64,000 nt of DNA from Paenibacillus oryzae (GCF_001675045.1 NZ_LYPA01000071.1:181311-245310), one strand, 5' to 3'; shown: positions 16,064-24,756, counted from the first letter of the stretch. Numbers and translations: made by a program. Notes: a model not told the origin generated them from the sequence alone.

Positions 16064-16120
16064 GATCATCATTCCTTTCATCTATCCATTGTGTATGATT
16101 AAGGGAGTAACCCGTCTCAC

Positions 16121-16561
16121 CTATTGTTCGGCGTTTGGCACTTTGTCGCAGGCCTGAATTTGCCCCAGCACATCATTAATGGTAATGCCGCCAAAGTGCT
16201 CTTCCAGCTTTTTCTCCGCCGTACAGAAAATGCTGAACATAACCTTGTTCATATTGGAGCCGACTACGCAATCCATGCCGGGGTCCCCGGAGCACCAGCT
16301 GGGAATTAATGAGCCTTGGGCCATTACTCTGTAGACGTCGGCCAAGGTTACAACGGCTGGATCAATCATCAGGCGGTAGCCGCCGCCGGAGCCTTCACGG
16401 GTATCGACGTAGCCGCTTTTACGCAGACCGCTCATTACTTTGCGGACGCGAGCGGAATGAGTGCCGACGTTTTCAGCGATCAAATCGCTGCTGGCCATCT
16501 TATCCGGCAAATAGGCCAAATAAACAAGACTGTGTACGGCAATCGTAAATTCACTATTCAC
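16121..16561 (-). CDS. Rrf2-family transcriptional regulator with conserved cysteines
   Basis: A 146-residue winged-helix Rrf2 protein. The HTH region (MASSDLIAENVGTHSARVRKVMSGLRKSGYVDTREGSGGGYRL) is near the N-terminus, with the wing GSGGGYRL typical of the family. Three cysteines follow (SWCSGDPGMDCVV and SIFC); spacing C-x7-C-x15-C differs from the NsrR/IscR cluster pattern, so thiol sensing is as likely as Fe-S. The start is GTG 16561 behind GGGAGG. A perfect 9-bp inverted repeat covers its own -10, indicating autorepression, and trxA lies immediately downstream, pointing to redox control. Confidence 0.9.
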   Translation of the reverse strand: MNSEFTIAVHSLVYLAYLPDKMASSDLIAENVGTHSARVRKVMSGLRKSGYVDTREGSGGGYRLMIDPAVVTLADVYRVMAQGSLIPSWCSGDPGMDCVVGSNMNKVMFSIFCTAEKKLEEHFGGITINDVLGQIQACDKVPNAEQ

Positions 16562-16585
16562 TATGCGCGGGCCTCCCTGCTTTAT

Positions 16586-16620
16586 ACTGTAATAATATCT
16601 ATTACAGTTGAATCTGTCAA
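16586..16620 (-). promoter_or_regulatory. Sigma-A promoter and overlapping operator of the Rrf2 gene
   Basis: TTGACA (16620-16615), exactly 17 bp, TATTAT (16597-16592). The inverted repeat ACTGTAATA-N5-TATTACAGT (16586-16608) spans the -10, a layout typical of a self-repressing Rrf2 promoter. Confidence 0.85.
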
Positions 16621-16765
16621 GGGGGTTGGCTCTGCCCATTTCCGGTGAAACGCCTTCAAGCCCGCAAGCGTCCCCTGCTTTAGCTTGCTGCAGCGCCCCC
16701 CATTCTATACTGGCACGCATGAACCGTTTTCAGCGGATGGTCATTTGACACGACAGAGGAAATCT

Positions 16766-17221
16766 TTAATTCCACAAGGAATAGTAACCATCCTCATCTG
16801 GCTCCATTGGATCAAACAAAAACCCGGCGCTTTGAAAGCATTTTATGCAAGCGGCGTTATCCGTCTCAATACCTGCATGCCATCTTTTGATTTGCTTTAG
16901 CTCCGGCAGGCTCATTGCCTTAGTTAAGATTGCTCTGCCATATCCTTTGCCGCGCAGCTCCGGATTTACAACAATGGCAATACTCCCCGTGTTCTGTCCC
17001 TCCTGCTGCTCCTGCTCAATCATAATAACCCCAACAGGATCATTTTCTGAAAATGCTACCCAAACGAAGTAATCAAGGCTTGATTGTACATAGCTAAACC
17101 ATCCTTGCAGCGGAAGCATGCCTTCCAGGCGGCGCTTCACTTCCGCGTCCTGGAACCACGCCTCAAGCATCATTAAATCCTGTTCTTTGAGCATTTTCAG
17201 CCTATTTATTACAGTATCCAT
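16766..17221 (-). CDS. GNAT-family N-acetyltransferase
   Basis: A 151-residue acetyl-CoA-dependent acyltransferase. The acetyl-CoA loop region IAIVVNPELRGKGYGRAILTKAM (R-G-x-G-Y/x-G/A form) is at about residues 80-102 and the C-terminal strand-helix AGIETDNAACIKCFQSAGFLFDP is typical. It starts at ATG 17221 behind GGGAGG. The substrate cannot be predicted. It follows the ABC-F gene by 20 bases and may share its transcript, which could mean joint antibiotic-stress expression. Confidence 0.85.
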   Translation of the reverse strand: MDTVINRLKMLKEQDLMMLEAWFQDAEVKRRLEGMLPLQGWFSYVQSSLDYFVWVAFSENDPVGVIMIEQEQQEGQNTGSIAIVVNPELRGKGYGRAILTKAMSLPELKQIKRWHAGIETDNAACIKCFQSAGFLFDPMEPDEDGYYSLWN

Positions 17222-17241
17222 CCGATTTCCTCCCGCCGCCT

Positions 17242-19254
17242 TTAATGATCCTGCATCTCCAGCCACTGTTCCATCCATTCGTCGATATTTTCCTGCAGGG
17301 AAGCCCGTTCGTTCCAAGCTTGCTGCAGCCGCTCCGCTGCCTTGGCGGCTTCTGCTTCTCCGGCTTGCCCCATTTGATCCATTTCGGCATCAAGCTCCGC
17401 AATACGCCGCTCCGTTTGCTGAATTTTGGCTTCCAGCTGCTGACTGCCGGATTCCATTTGTCTGCTGGACGCAGAGGAGGATTGTTTATTGCCTGCTTCC
17501 CTTCGTTGCCGGCCTTTCTTTTCTTTTTTCAGGCTGCCGGCCATTTGATTTTCATTCCCCTGACCGGCAGTAACTGGGCTCCCTTTTTGACCATCCTTCT
17601 GGATTTCATTAGAGATAACACGACTTTTCCTTTTGACGCTCTCCGCCTTGTAATCATCGAAGCCGCCCAAATAAATGTCCAGACGACCGCGATCCAGCTC
17701 CCAGATTTTTTGTGCCAGACGGTTAATGAGATAACGGTCGTGAGTGACGATCAGAAGCGTGCCCGGATAATCCTCCAGCGCTTCCTCCAGCGCCTCACGG
17801 GAAGCAATGTCCATATGATTGGTTGGTTCGTCCAGAATGAGCAGATTCGGCTTCTTCAACACGAGCAAAGCAAGCCGCAAACGGGTCCATTCTCCCCCGG
17901 ACAACATGCCGAGCGGCTTAAATACTTCTGTTCCATAAAACATATACGCAGCCAGCGCATTACGGGCTTCTCCTTCTTCCATCCCTGCTTCTGTCCGAAA
18001 ATAGTGAAGCACAGTTTGTTTGGGATCATCCGGCGGGTGCTGTTGAGGCAAATACCCCAATTCAACCCGCGAGCCTATATTTATTGCTCCGTTATCCGCT
18101 GCCAGTTCCCCTAACATCAGCTTTAGCAGAGTCGATTTGCCTGAACCGTTGTCCCCGATCAGCATCACATTTTCGCCATAATGAAGCTCTCCGGAAACTC
18201 CGGCCAACACAAGGGTTGCGCCGTAGCTCTTATTCACATCCTGAAACACGACGGTTTGCTTGCCCGACCGTTCGGTTGGCTTTAAATCAAATTCCGCCTC
18301 TTTGCGGTTGATGGCCGGACGCTTCACCCTTTCCATCCTGTCCAGCGCCTTTTGCATGCTCGCCGCACGTCTGAAAAATTTACCGTTATCTCCGATCCTT
18401 CCCCATTCCATCAGCTGCTTGATTGTTTCCTTCATTTTTTTGATCTGCTTCTGCTGCTCCTGGTAATCCGCGAACTGCCTGAGAACAAGCTCTTCCTTCT
18501 CCTTGGCGTAACGGGAATAGTTCCCGTGGAAAACGGTGGTTTCACCATCCTCCAGCTCCACGATTTTGGTGGCAACCCGATCCAGAAAATAACGGTCGTG
18601 GGATACGATCAGACACGTGCCCGGATATTTCTGCAAAAAGTCCTCCAGCCATTCCACAGCGGACATGTCCAGATGATTGGTTGGTTCGTCGAGCAGCAGC
18701 AGACCCGGCTTCAACAGCAGCTGCGAAGCAAGAGCAACCTTCGTTTTTTCACCGCCTGACATGGATTGAAACGTTCTGGAATACCATTCTTTTGGAATGC
18801 GCAGCCCTTCGGCAACGCCATCAATGGTCGATTCCAGCTCATAGCCGCCTTCCGCCTCGTAACGCTCCTGAAGTTTGGCATAATCTGCCAGCAGCGATTC
18901 CAGCTCCCCGTTTTCCAGACCAGGATAAGCCATTGCCGCTTCCAGCCGCGACATTTCATTGCGAGCATGCAGCAATTCGCGGAAAGCCAATGAAAGCACG
19001 TCGTAAACCGTTGCCCCCGCCTCCGCGCCCGACATTTGCTGAAGATAACCGATGCTTATATGCTTGGCAATGGCAAGCATGCCATCGTCCGGAGACTCCT
19101 GCCTGGCAAGCAAACGCAGCAGCGTTGTTTTTCCGCAGCCGTTTCGCCCGACAAGTCCCGCCTTTTCCCCTTGATGGAGCTCGAAGGTTACATTCTCCAA
19201 AACAAGCTGAGCGGCATTGTATTTTTTAACATTTTGGCAATTTATAATTAACAT
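17242..19254 (-). CDS. ABC-F family ATPase (ribosome-associated, YdiF/antibiotic-resistance type)
   Basis: A 670-residue soluble protein with two ABC ATPase domains and no membrane segments, hence a translation factor rather than a transporter. Domain 1 has Walker A GRNGCGKTTLL, signature MSGGEKTKVAL and Walker B LLLLDEPTNHLD. Domain 2 has GDNGSGKSTLL, LSGGEWTRLRL and LLILDEPTNHMD. The inter-domain arm (KKMKETIKQLMEWGRIGDNGKFFRRAASMQ) reaches toward the ribosome in this family. A Lys/Gln/Ser-rich linker and C-terminal coiled coil follow. The overall layout resembles B. subtilis YdiF, but a leader peptide and attenuator upstream are the hallmark of drug-induced resistance ABC-Fs such as VmlR. 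Which drug, if any, is unknown. Confidence 0.92.
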   Translation of the reverse strand: MLIINCQNVKKYNAAQLVLENVTFELHQGEKAGLVGRNGCGKTTLLRLLARQESPDDGMLAIAKHISIGYLQQMSGAEAGATVYDVLSLAFRELLHARNEMSRLEAAMAYPGLENGELESLLADYAKLQERYEAEGGYELESTIDGVAEGLRIPKEWYSRTFQSMSGGEKTKVALASQLLLKPGLLLLDEPTNHLDMSAVEWLEDFLQKYPGTCLIVSHDRYFLDRVATKIVELEDGETTVFHGNYSRYAKEKEELVLRQFADYQEQQKQIKKMKETIKQLMEWGRIGDNGKFFRRAASMQKALDRMERVKRPAINRKEAEFDLKPTERSGKQTVVFQDVNKSYGATLVLAGVSGELHYGENVMLIGDNGSGKSTLLKLMLGELAADNGAINIGSRVELGYLPQQHPPDDPKQTVLHYFRTEAGMEEGEARNALAAYMFYGTEVFKPLGMLSGGEWTRLRLALLVLKKPNLLILDEPTNHMDIASREALEEALEDYPGTLLIVTHDRYLINRLAQKIWELDRGRLDIYLGGFDDYKAESVKRKSRVISNEIQKDGQKGSPVTAGQGNENQMAGSLKKEKKGRQRREAGNKQSSSASSRQMESGSQQLEAKIQQTERRIAELDAEMDQMGQAGEAEAAKAAERLQQAWNERASLQENIDEWMEQWLEMQDH

Positions 19255-19299
19255 GAGGGTTCCTCCTAGTATCAGAGGCCCTACCCCGTTTCCGTATAT

Positions 19300-19332
19300 A
19301 AAAAAAGGGCGCAGGGAAAATTCCCTACGCCC
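19300..19332 (-). terminator. Attenuator terminator upstream of the ABC-F gene
   Basis: On the minus strand a 12-bp stem (GGGCGTAGGGAA with TTCCCTGCGCCC, one G-U pair) with a very short loop is followed by seven T. It lies 45 bp before the ABC-F start and directly after a leader reading frame, so it should stop most transcripts unless the leader ribosome stalls. Confidence 0.9.
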
Positions 19333-19346
19333 GGTATCGCTTCAGG

Positions 19347-19490
19347 TCAAGGTAGGAGCCTTTTCGTTAGTTGTAATGTCGTATGGTTAAAAATGGACAG
19401 ACCTCTCCCGTCTTGACCAAAACCATGCATGATGCCAGCCATCGCAATGGGCAGCCGGCTCACTTGGACATTGACTAACTCCCGATTCAT
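19347..19490 (-). CDS. 47-residue leader peptide of the ABC-F gene
   Basis: ATG 19490 follows GGAGGTGAAGGTAGG, a very strong ribosome site, and reads 47 codons to TGA 19347. The peptide begins MNRELVNVQVSRLPIAMAG and ends LTKRLLP. The stop lies 15 bases before the attenuator stem. Its 3' end contains GGCTCCTACC, which could pair (one bulge) with GGTAGGGCC downstream of the terminator, a possible alternative fold. Stalling of a drug-bound ribosome on this frame is inferred from known ABC-F leaders; I do not recognise the peptide itself. Confidence 0.78.
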   Translation of the reverse strand: MNRELVNVQVSRLPIAMAGIMHGFGQDGRGLSIFNHTTLQLTKRLLP

Positions 19491-19515
19491 CCTACCTTCA
19501 CCTCCTTTAGAGGTA

Positions 19516-19558
19516 GTTCAAAAAGTCTTCTCGGTACTGAAAAGCGAACTTTTTGAAC
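19516..19558. repeat. Internally deleted copy of the TTCAAAAAG inverted-repeat element
   Basis: GTTCAAAAAGT at the left and CGAACTTTTTGAAC at the right pair as terminal inverted repeats around only about 20 bp, which include TCGGTACTGAAAA shared with the two longer copies at 24.4-24.8 kb. Flanks TTTAGAGGTA and ACACCT also match those copies. It lies directly 5' of the leader-peptide ribosome site. Confidence 0.8.
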
Positions 19559-19585
19559 ACCTGTTTTTTCACATAATTATTTGAA

Positions 19586-19614
19586 AGTATAGCATGCCCA
19601 GGGGCTGCCTGCAA
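19586..19614 (-). promoter_or_regulatory. Probable promoter of the leader-ABC-F transcript
   Basis: TTGCAG (19614-19609), 17 bp, TATACT (19591-19586). The -10 is strong and the -35 weak. Transcription would start about 85 bp before the leader ATG and run through the short inverted-repeat element. Confidence 0.5.
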
Positions 19615-19707
19615 AGTATACATCTTTTTTTCATTAGATGTCATGAAGGAATCAGCGGCGCGAATACAATTTAAAGAGTCTCCAATTACGGCAGGGAGGT
19701 GAGTAGG

Positions 19708-19917
19708 GTGGGCTGGTTTGGAAGCAAGTGGGTAGTCGTCAGGACCGAAAGCGGTTCCCGTGTAGACGATATCGACCGGCTGGACGCCATCTTCAAAAGC
19801 AATGGGATGAAAACCAAAATTTCGTTGGAAGGCAGCTCGATCAAACGCATTCAAGTTCGCAAAAAAGATGTAGATCGGGCAAAGGAGTTAATGCAAATCT
19901 TCGATGACGAGCGCTGA
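19708..19917 (+). CDS. DUF2007-like small protein (putative signal-transducing protein)
   Basis: A 69-residue protein starting at GTG 19708, behind GGGAGGTGAG; an in-frame GTG nine bases earlier overlaps that site. The fold signature is a short beta-alpha-beta unit: WVVVRTESGSRVDDIDRLDAIFKSNGMKTKISL and then IQVRKKDVDRAKELMQIFDD, similar to the DUF2007 family of small prokaryotic proteins of unknown role. It is isolated, between the divergent ABC-F locus and the large fusion gene. Confidence 0.75.
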   Translation: MGWFGSKWVVVRTESGSRVDDIDRLDAIFKSNGMKTKISLEGSSIKRIQVRKKDVDRAKELMQIFDDER

Positions 19918-20103
19918 TGCCTGGGCGGCGCGCCGCAGCTTGAAGCCCGGAAAGCAAAAAAAGGGTTCCTTCCATAACGGAGGAGCTCTTTTCTTTATGG
20001 TCGTAAATCCCTTTATTTTGTTGCACTGGCAGTAGGGAAAATGATACCATTTATACGATTCTGGCCCTTTTTTTCAGCAAATTAAGAAAAGAAAGGAACG
20101 ACT

Positions 20104-23100
20104 ATGAGTACGACACCTGTTAAGAAAAAGGAACATATTCCACAGCTGCAGCTTGTTCGGGCAATCGCTATTATCGGCGTGTTATCGGTGCATGCCAGCG
20201 CGGCTGCAACAGTCACGATGAAGGATTCCGCATATTTTTTCCTTTATAACTTTGCCAATACCTTTATGCGCTTTGGAACCCCCACTTTTATTTTGCTAAG
20301 CAGCTTTGTGCTTTTTTACAGCTATTTCAACCGACCGCTGGACGGCAAGCTGATTAAAGGCTTCTACAAAAAAAGACTTCTGTACATAATCATTCCTTAC
20401 ATTCTGTTCTCGGCTATTTATTTCGTTTACGGAAAAATAAGGGCGGATTTGCCTTATTTAACGTCGGATGCGCTCCTGCAATTTCTGGAGAAGCTGGCCA
20501 AGGGCGAGGTCTATGCCCATCTGTATTTTATTTTTATCAGCGTTCAGTTTTATCTGCTGTTCCCATTGCTTTTATGGGTTGTGAAGCGTTGGAAAAATAC
20601 CGTCTATTGGCTCATACCAACGGGATTTTTGCTGCAGTGGGCCTTTTTTCTGATGAATGAATATTATTGGCGTTTAGAAATGAAGGGCAGCCTGGCTCCC
20701 TCCTACTTTCTCTTTTTCTTTACCGGAGCGGCGATTGGCATCTTTTTTCCGAAGCTGAAGGAATGGTTTGCCGTCACCCGTGAAAACGCCAGTCCAAAAA
20801 AAATAGCCGTCTGGTGCTTGACCTTCGGCATCTGGCTCACTCTGGCTTTGTCGCATGTCATGCTTTATTACAATGTACGGGCTAATGGAACCCGATATCA
20901 TATTTTGATTTACGAGTTTTTATGGAGCTTCCATACTTTATTTTCGGCGCTGGTCGTCATTGGCCTGTCCTTCTTTATTTACAGACATATGCCGATTATG
21001 TTGTCCAAGACCTTGTACAGGCTGGGCCAGCTTTCCTTCGGCGTATACCTGATTCATCTGATCTTCCTGTTTATTTACGATGACAACGTGCGCCACTTCG
21101 GCTCGTCAATGCTGGAGCATGCCCGATATTTCGGCAGCTTTGTTTTTATGCTGGTTGGCTCCTGGCTTGTTGTTGGTCTCGTCACGCGTTTTGTTCCGTA
21201 TTCATGGGTTCTCTTTGGCACGGCTCAGAAGGAGCCTATGCCGCTGGAGGACTATCACCTTAACCGTAAAAAACGTTTCGGGTGGAAGTGGCTGATCGCT
21301 TCGGCTCTGGCTGTTGCCGTAATTGCAGGCGGAGCCGCCTATTTGTGGATGAAGGACAAGGATACGACTAATCACAACAAGCGGCAGGAGCTGCTTGCCG
21401 TTGAGTCCGCCGAGCAAATACAGAAGCAATATGACGTTATCGTGGCGGGAACCGATCCCGAAGGTATTGCAGCCGCGGTATCCGCTGCACGAAATGGCTT
21501 GTCCGTCCTGCTGGTTGACGGCAAGGACCGCGAAATTCTGGGCGGGCTGATGACGGTTGGCGGGCTTAATACGCTGGACCTGAATTATTCGCCCAAGCAA
21601 TCCTCCATACCCGGCAGCGGGCATAATTTCCTGAACAAAGGTATTTTTCAGGAGTGGTATGATCAGGTTGAAGGCACCTCCTTTGATGTCAACACGGCCG
21701 CCAACGTTTTCTACAAAATGGTGAAGGCGGAAGAAAACATTGATCTGCTCATGGGCACCCGCTCCATGGAGCCGCTGGCTAGTGAATCTGCCGACGGCAT
21801 TTGGAAGGTTAGCGGTATGCGCATTGTGACCGGCGACGGTCAGGAGCTGGAGGTTGCTGCGCAAGCCGTTATCGACGCCACGCAGGATGGAGATATAGCA
21901 GCAGCCGCAGGCGCGACGTATACGCTTGGACGGGAGGATATCGGCAATGGGGATGCCCAGATGGCTGTTACGCTTGTGTTTGCGTTAAAGGGCATGACGC
22001 AGAGCATTTGGGATTCCTTCGGAAAACATCCCGATACAGGCATTGATGCCATGAGCGCCTGGGGTTTCCCGAGCGCCAAAAACTATGAATCCAGCAACCC
22101 GGAGCGCGTCAAGCTGCGCGGACTCAATATCGGTCGGCAAAACGACGATACTATTTTGATCAACGCCATGCATATTTTCGGCATCAATCCCCTGGACCCC
22201 GCCAGCATTAAGGAAGCGCTGGAGATCGGAAATGCGGAAGCGCCGCGAATTGTCGAATATTTAAAAACCACTTTTACCGAGTTCAAAGACCTGGAGCTGG
22301 CATATACCTTCGACGAATTGTATGTTCGCGAATCACGCCATATTCAGGGAGAATACCGGCTGACGATGGCTGATTTGCTGGCAAACCGCGATCACTGGGA
22401 CGCCATCGCTTACGGCTCCTATGATGTGGATATTCAGGCGGCCAGCCATCTGGACACCGGCTACGTGCTGTATTCGCCAAAGCAATACGGCGTGCCCTTC
22501 CGGACGCTGGTGCCAAAAACAGTGGATCATTTGCTGGTCGTGGGACGGGCTGCAAGCTTTGATTCCTTGCCGCATGGCAGTGCAAGGGTCATTCCGCTGG
22601 GCATGGCAACAGGCGAGGCTGCGGGAGCGGCAGCCAAGCTGGCCAAGGACCACGCGGTTACGTTCCGGTACATGTCCGGCTCGAAGGAGCTTATCGGGGA
22701 GCTGCGCGGCGTATTGGCTTCACAAGGCATGGATCTGAAGATGGAAAGCTTTGAAACCCCGTATTACATGAACCACAAGGCATACAGGGGATTGACGGCA
22801 GCGGTGAGCATGCTGCTAACCAGCGGCAACCATGACAATAAAGCGTTTGATCTGGACGGGAAATCCAATATGCAGCGAATCGTATACAGCCTGTATCGCG
22901 TGAAGCAGCAGCATTCGGACTTTTTCCATGGCGACCCCGCTGCCGCAATTGCGGGAGTGGAAAACGCGGCTGGACAGCCGTTGTCCGTTGAACAAACCGT
23001 CAAAACCATTGCAAATGCCATGGACAATGCAACCGCCGCCGCCGTCACGTTAGAGGATTTTGTGGCAAACGGCTGGTTCGCGCAGGAGACGCTGGATTCT

Positions 23101-23190
23101 ATCGCGGATTCGGCATCGATTACGAATGGCGAGTTTTTTATGCTGATTCGCGATCTGGTTGAATATTATGCGGGAGTGGTTTACGAGTAG
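20104..23190 (+). CDS. Membrane acyltransferase-3 domain fused to an FAD-dependent oxidoreductase
   Basis: A 1028-residue fusion. Residues about 10-380 form a multi-helix acyltransferase-3 (OafA/IcaC-like) domain opening HIPQLQLVRAIAIIGVLSVHAS, with the family's conserved R and H. An extra helix follows at about 395-414 (WLIASALAVAVIAGGAAYLW). From about 443 to 850 a PF12831-type FAD oxidoreductase begins YDVIVAGTDPEGIAAAVSAA with a variant dinucleotide-binding glycine motif and the GGLMTVGGLNTLDL segment, and ends with an HGSARVIPLGMATGEAAGAAA FAD-binding tail. A helical C-terminus of about 180 residues is unassigned. In acyltransferase-3/SGNH proteins an eleventh helix places the C-terminal domain outside the cell; by analogy this flavoprotein may face outward. 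A clear AAAGGA site precedes ATG 20104, and the frame has no break. The substrate is unknown. Confidence 0.85.
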   Translation: MSTTPVKKKEHIPQLQLVRAIAIIGVLSVHASAAATVTMKDSAYFFLYNFANTFMRFGTPTFILLSSFVLFYSYFNRPLDGKLIKGFYKKRLLYIIIPYILFSAIYFVYGKIRADLPYLTSDALLQFLEKLAKGEVYAHLYFIFISVQFYLLFPLLLWVVKRWKNTVYWLIPTGFLLQWAFFLMNEYYWRLEMKGSLAPSYFLFFFTGAAIGIFFPKLKEWFAVTRENASPKKIAVWCLTFGIWLTLALSHVMLYYNVRANGTRYHILIYEFLWSFHTLFSALVVIGLSFFIYRHMPIMLSKTLYRLGQLSFGVYLIHLIFLFIYDDNVRHFGSSMLEHARYFGSFVFMLVGSWLVVGLVTRFVPYSWVLFGTAQKEPMPLEDYHLNRKKRFGWKWLIASALAVAVIAGGAAYLWMKDKDTTNHNKRQELLAVESAEQIQKQYDVIVAGTDPEGIAAAVSAARNGLSVLLVDGKDREILGGLMTVGGLNTLDLNYSPKQSSIPGSGHNFLNKGIFQEWYDQVEGTSFDVNTAANVFYKMVKAEENIDLLMGTRSMEPLASESADGIWKVSGMRIVTGDGQELEVAAQAVIDATQDGDIAAAAGATYTLGREDIGNGDAQMAVTLVFALKGMTQSIWDSFGKHPDTGIDAMSAWGFPSAKNYESSNPERVKLRGLNIGRQNDDTILINAMHIFGINPLDPASIKEALEIGNAEAPRIVEYLKTTFTEFKDLELAYTFDELYVRESRHIQGEYRLTMADLLANRDHWDAIAYGSYDVDIQAASHLDTGYVLYSPKQYGVPFRTLVPKTVDHLLVVGRAASFDSLPHGSARVIPLGMATGEAAGAAAKLAKDHAVTFRYMSGSKELIGELRGVLASQGMDLKMESFETPYYMNHKAYRGLTAAVSMLLTSGNHDNKAFDLDGKSNMQRIVYSLYRVKQQHSDFFHGDPAAAIAGVENAAGQPLSVEQTVKTIANAMDNATAAAVTLEDFVANGWFAQETLDSIADSASITNGEFFMLIRDLVEYYAGVVYE

Positions 23191-23203
23191 CCGCACCAGC
23201 ACA

Positions 23204-23256
23204 AAAGAGCAGCTTTCAGGGTCTGAAAACGACTCCGAAAGCTGCTCTTCTCTTTT
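23204..23256. terminator. Terminator hairpin between the fusion gene and hisC
   Basis: AAGAGCAGCTTTC (23205-23217) pairs with GAAAGCTGCTCTT (23237-23249), followed by CTCTTTT. A T tract is also present on the minus strand side, so it may serve both convergent genes. Confidence 0.85.
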
Positions 23257-23316
23257 GGAAATGAAAGCACATTGACTTGTCCATCAAGCTCCTGCTGATA
23301 TTATGATTCCAGCTAA

Positions 23317-24381
23317 TTATGCGCCGATCAACCTTTTCAGCACCTTTAGAAACTGAGCCATCTCTTCGTCTGTACCGACTGTCACCCGCAAGTAGTTATC
23401 AATGCGCGGCGAATTGAAATATCTGACCAAAATCCCCTGCTCTCTAAGCTGCTTGAACAAGTCCGCCGCCGAATAAGAGGGATGGGAGATCAGCAAAAAG
23501 TTGGCTTTGGAATCGGTCACAATAAAGCCTAATTCCTTAAGGCTCGCAATGATCCCATCGCGCGTAGCCACAACCTTGGCCGTTGTTTCCTGAAAATAAG
23601 CCTCGTCCTGCAAGGCCGCCACGGCGCCGCGAAGAGCAAGACGGTCCATCGTATAGGAGTTAAAGGAATTTTTGATCCGGTTTAAGCCATCAATCAGCTC
23701 CTCGGAGCCAAAAGCCAGGCCAACGCGCAGTCCCGCAAGCGAACGTGATTTGGACAACGTCTGGATAACCAGCAGATTAGGATATTCCGGCACTAGCTTA
23801 ACAGCCGATTCTCCGCCAAAGTCAATATAGGCTTCATCAATAATGACGACCCGGTCTGGATTGGCCTCCAGCAGCTTTCTGACCTGATCCAGCGGAATGA
23901 GGATGGCTGTTGGCGCATTAGGATTGGGAAGAATCATTCCGCCATGGTCTCCCGCAAATTGATCAATCGGAACTTGAAACTGCTCGTCCAGCGGAATAAG
24001 CTTGGGCGTAATGCCGCACAGCTTGGCGTAAACCTTATAGAAGCTATACGTAATATCCGGGAACAGCACTGGGCGGGCGGGATCAAAAAATGCCGCAAAC
24101 GCAAATGCAAGCAGCTCATCCGAGCCATTTCCGGCAAACGTCTGCTTGGGAGACAAGCCATAATAATTGGCTGCGGCCTGCACCAGCTCCTCACAGGTCG
24201 GGTCGGGATAAAGGCGAAGATCGGCGTTTGCGGCCTCCTTCATCGCCTCCAGCGCCTTGGGCGAAGGCGGATACGGATTTTCATTCGTATTCAGTTTAAT
24301 ATAGGTCTTGTCCTTTGGTTGTTCTCCAGGCACATACGGCTCAAGCGAGGAGGCCAGGGGGGTCCAATATTTGCTCACCAT
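23317..24381 (-). CDS. hisC: Histidinol-phosphate aminotransferase
   Basis: Class II-like PLP aminotransferase of histidine biosynthesis (imidazole-acetol phosphate + Glu to histidinol phosphate). The 354-residue protein shows KLNTNENPYPPSPKAL, the FAGNGSDELLAFAF loop, VVIIDEAYIDF, and the PLP lysine in TLSKSRSLAGLRVG. It starts at ATG 24381 behind AAGGAG. It is not in a his operon here; hisC-like paralogs can also act on Tyr/Phe precursors, so the exact substrate is less certain than the family. Two copies of an inverted-repeat element lie directly upstream. Confidence 0.92.
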   Translation of the reverse strand: MVSKYWTPLASSLEPYVPGEQPKDKTYIKLNTNENPYPPSPKALEAMKEAANADLRLYPDPTCEELVQAAANYYGLSPKQTFAGNGSDELLAFAFAAFFDPARPVLFPDITYSFYKVYAKLCGITPKLIPLDEQFQVPIDQFAGDHGGMILPNPNAPTAILIPLDQVRKLLEANPDRVVIIDEAYIDFGGESAVKLVPEYPNLLVIQTLSKSRSLAGLRVGLAFGSEELIDGLNRIKNSFNSYTMDRLALRGAVAALQDEAYFQETTAKVVATRDGIIASLKELGFIVTDSKANFLLISHPSYSAADLFKQLREQGILVRYFNSPRIDNYLRVTVGTDEEMAQFLKVLKRLIGA

Positions 24382-24405
24382 ACCATCTCCTTTTTTTTAG
24401 AGGTA

Positions 24406-24572
24406 GTTCAAAAAGTTCGCTTTCCATTACGGGACTTGCCTGGCGGCAAGGCCGGCATCGAATATGGCATTCAGCCGAAATCTCCGGTACTCACTTAGCT
24501 CCCACTAAGCTCCGTTCCTCGATTTCTAGCTTCATCCCATCTTCTTGGTACTGAAAACCGAACTTTTTGAAC
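24406..24572. repeat. 167-bp inverted-repeat element, copy 1 (MITE-like)
   Basis: Terminal inverted repeats GTTCAAAAAGTTCG / CGAACTTTTTGAAC (14 of 14) bound a 167-bp unit. The interior contains a shared segment (GGCATTCAGCCGAAATCTCC onward) nearly identical to copy 2, and small stems such as CTTAGCTCCCACTAAG. It encodes no protein. Its right-hand sequence matches the deleted copy at 19.5 kb. Confidence 0.88.
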
Positions 24573-24589
24573 CTTGATTTTTAGTGGTA

Positions 24590-24756
24590 GTCCAAAAAGT
24601 CCGCCTTCCATTACGGGACATGACTAGTGTCAAGGCCGGCGTCGAATATGGCATTCAGCCGAAATCTCCGGTACTCACTTAGCTCCCACTAAGCTCCGTT
24701 CCTCGATTTCTAGCTTCATGCCATCTTCTTGGTACTGAAAACCGAACTTTTTGAAC
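24590..24756. repeat. 167-bp inverted-repeat element, copy 2 (MITE-like)
   Basis: Same length and order as copy 1, separated from it by 17 bp. The left end is changed to GTCCAAAAAGTCCG; the right end is CGAACTTTTTGAAC. Most differences lie in the first 60 bp. It abuts the stop codon of the VanZ gene (24762). Confidence 0.88.
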
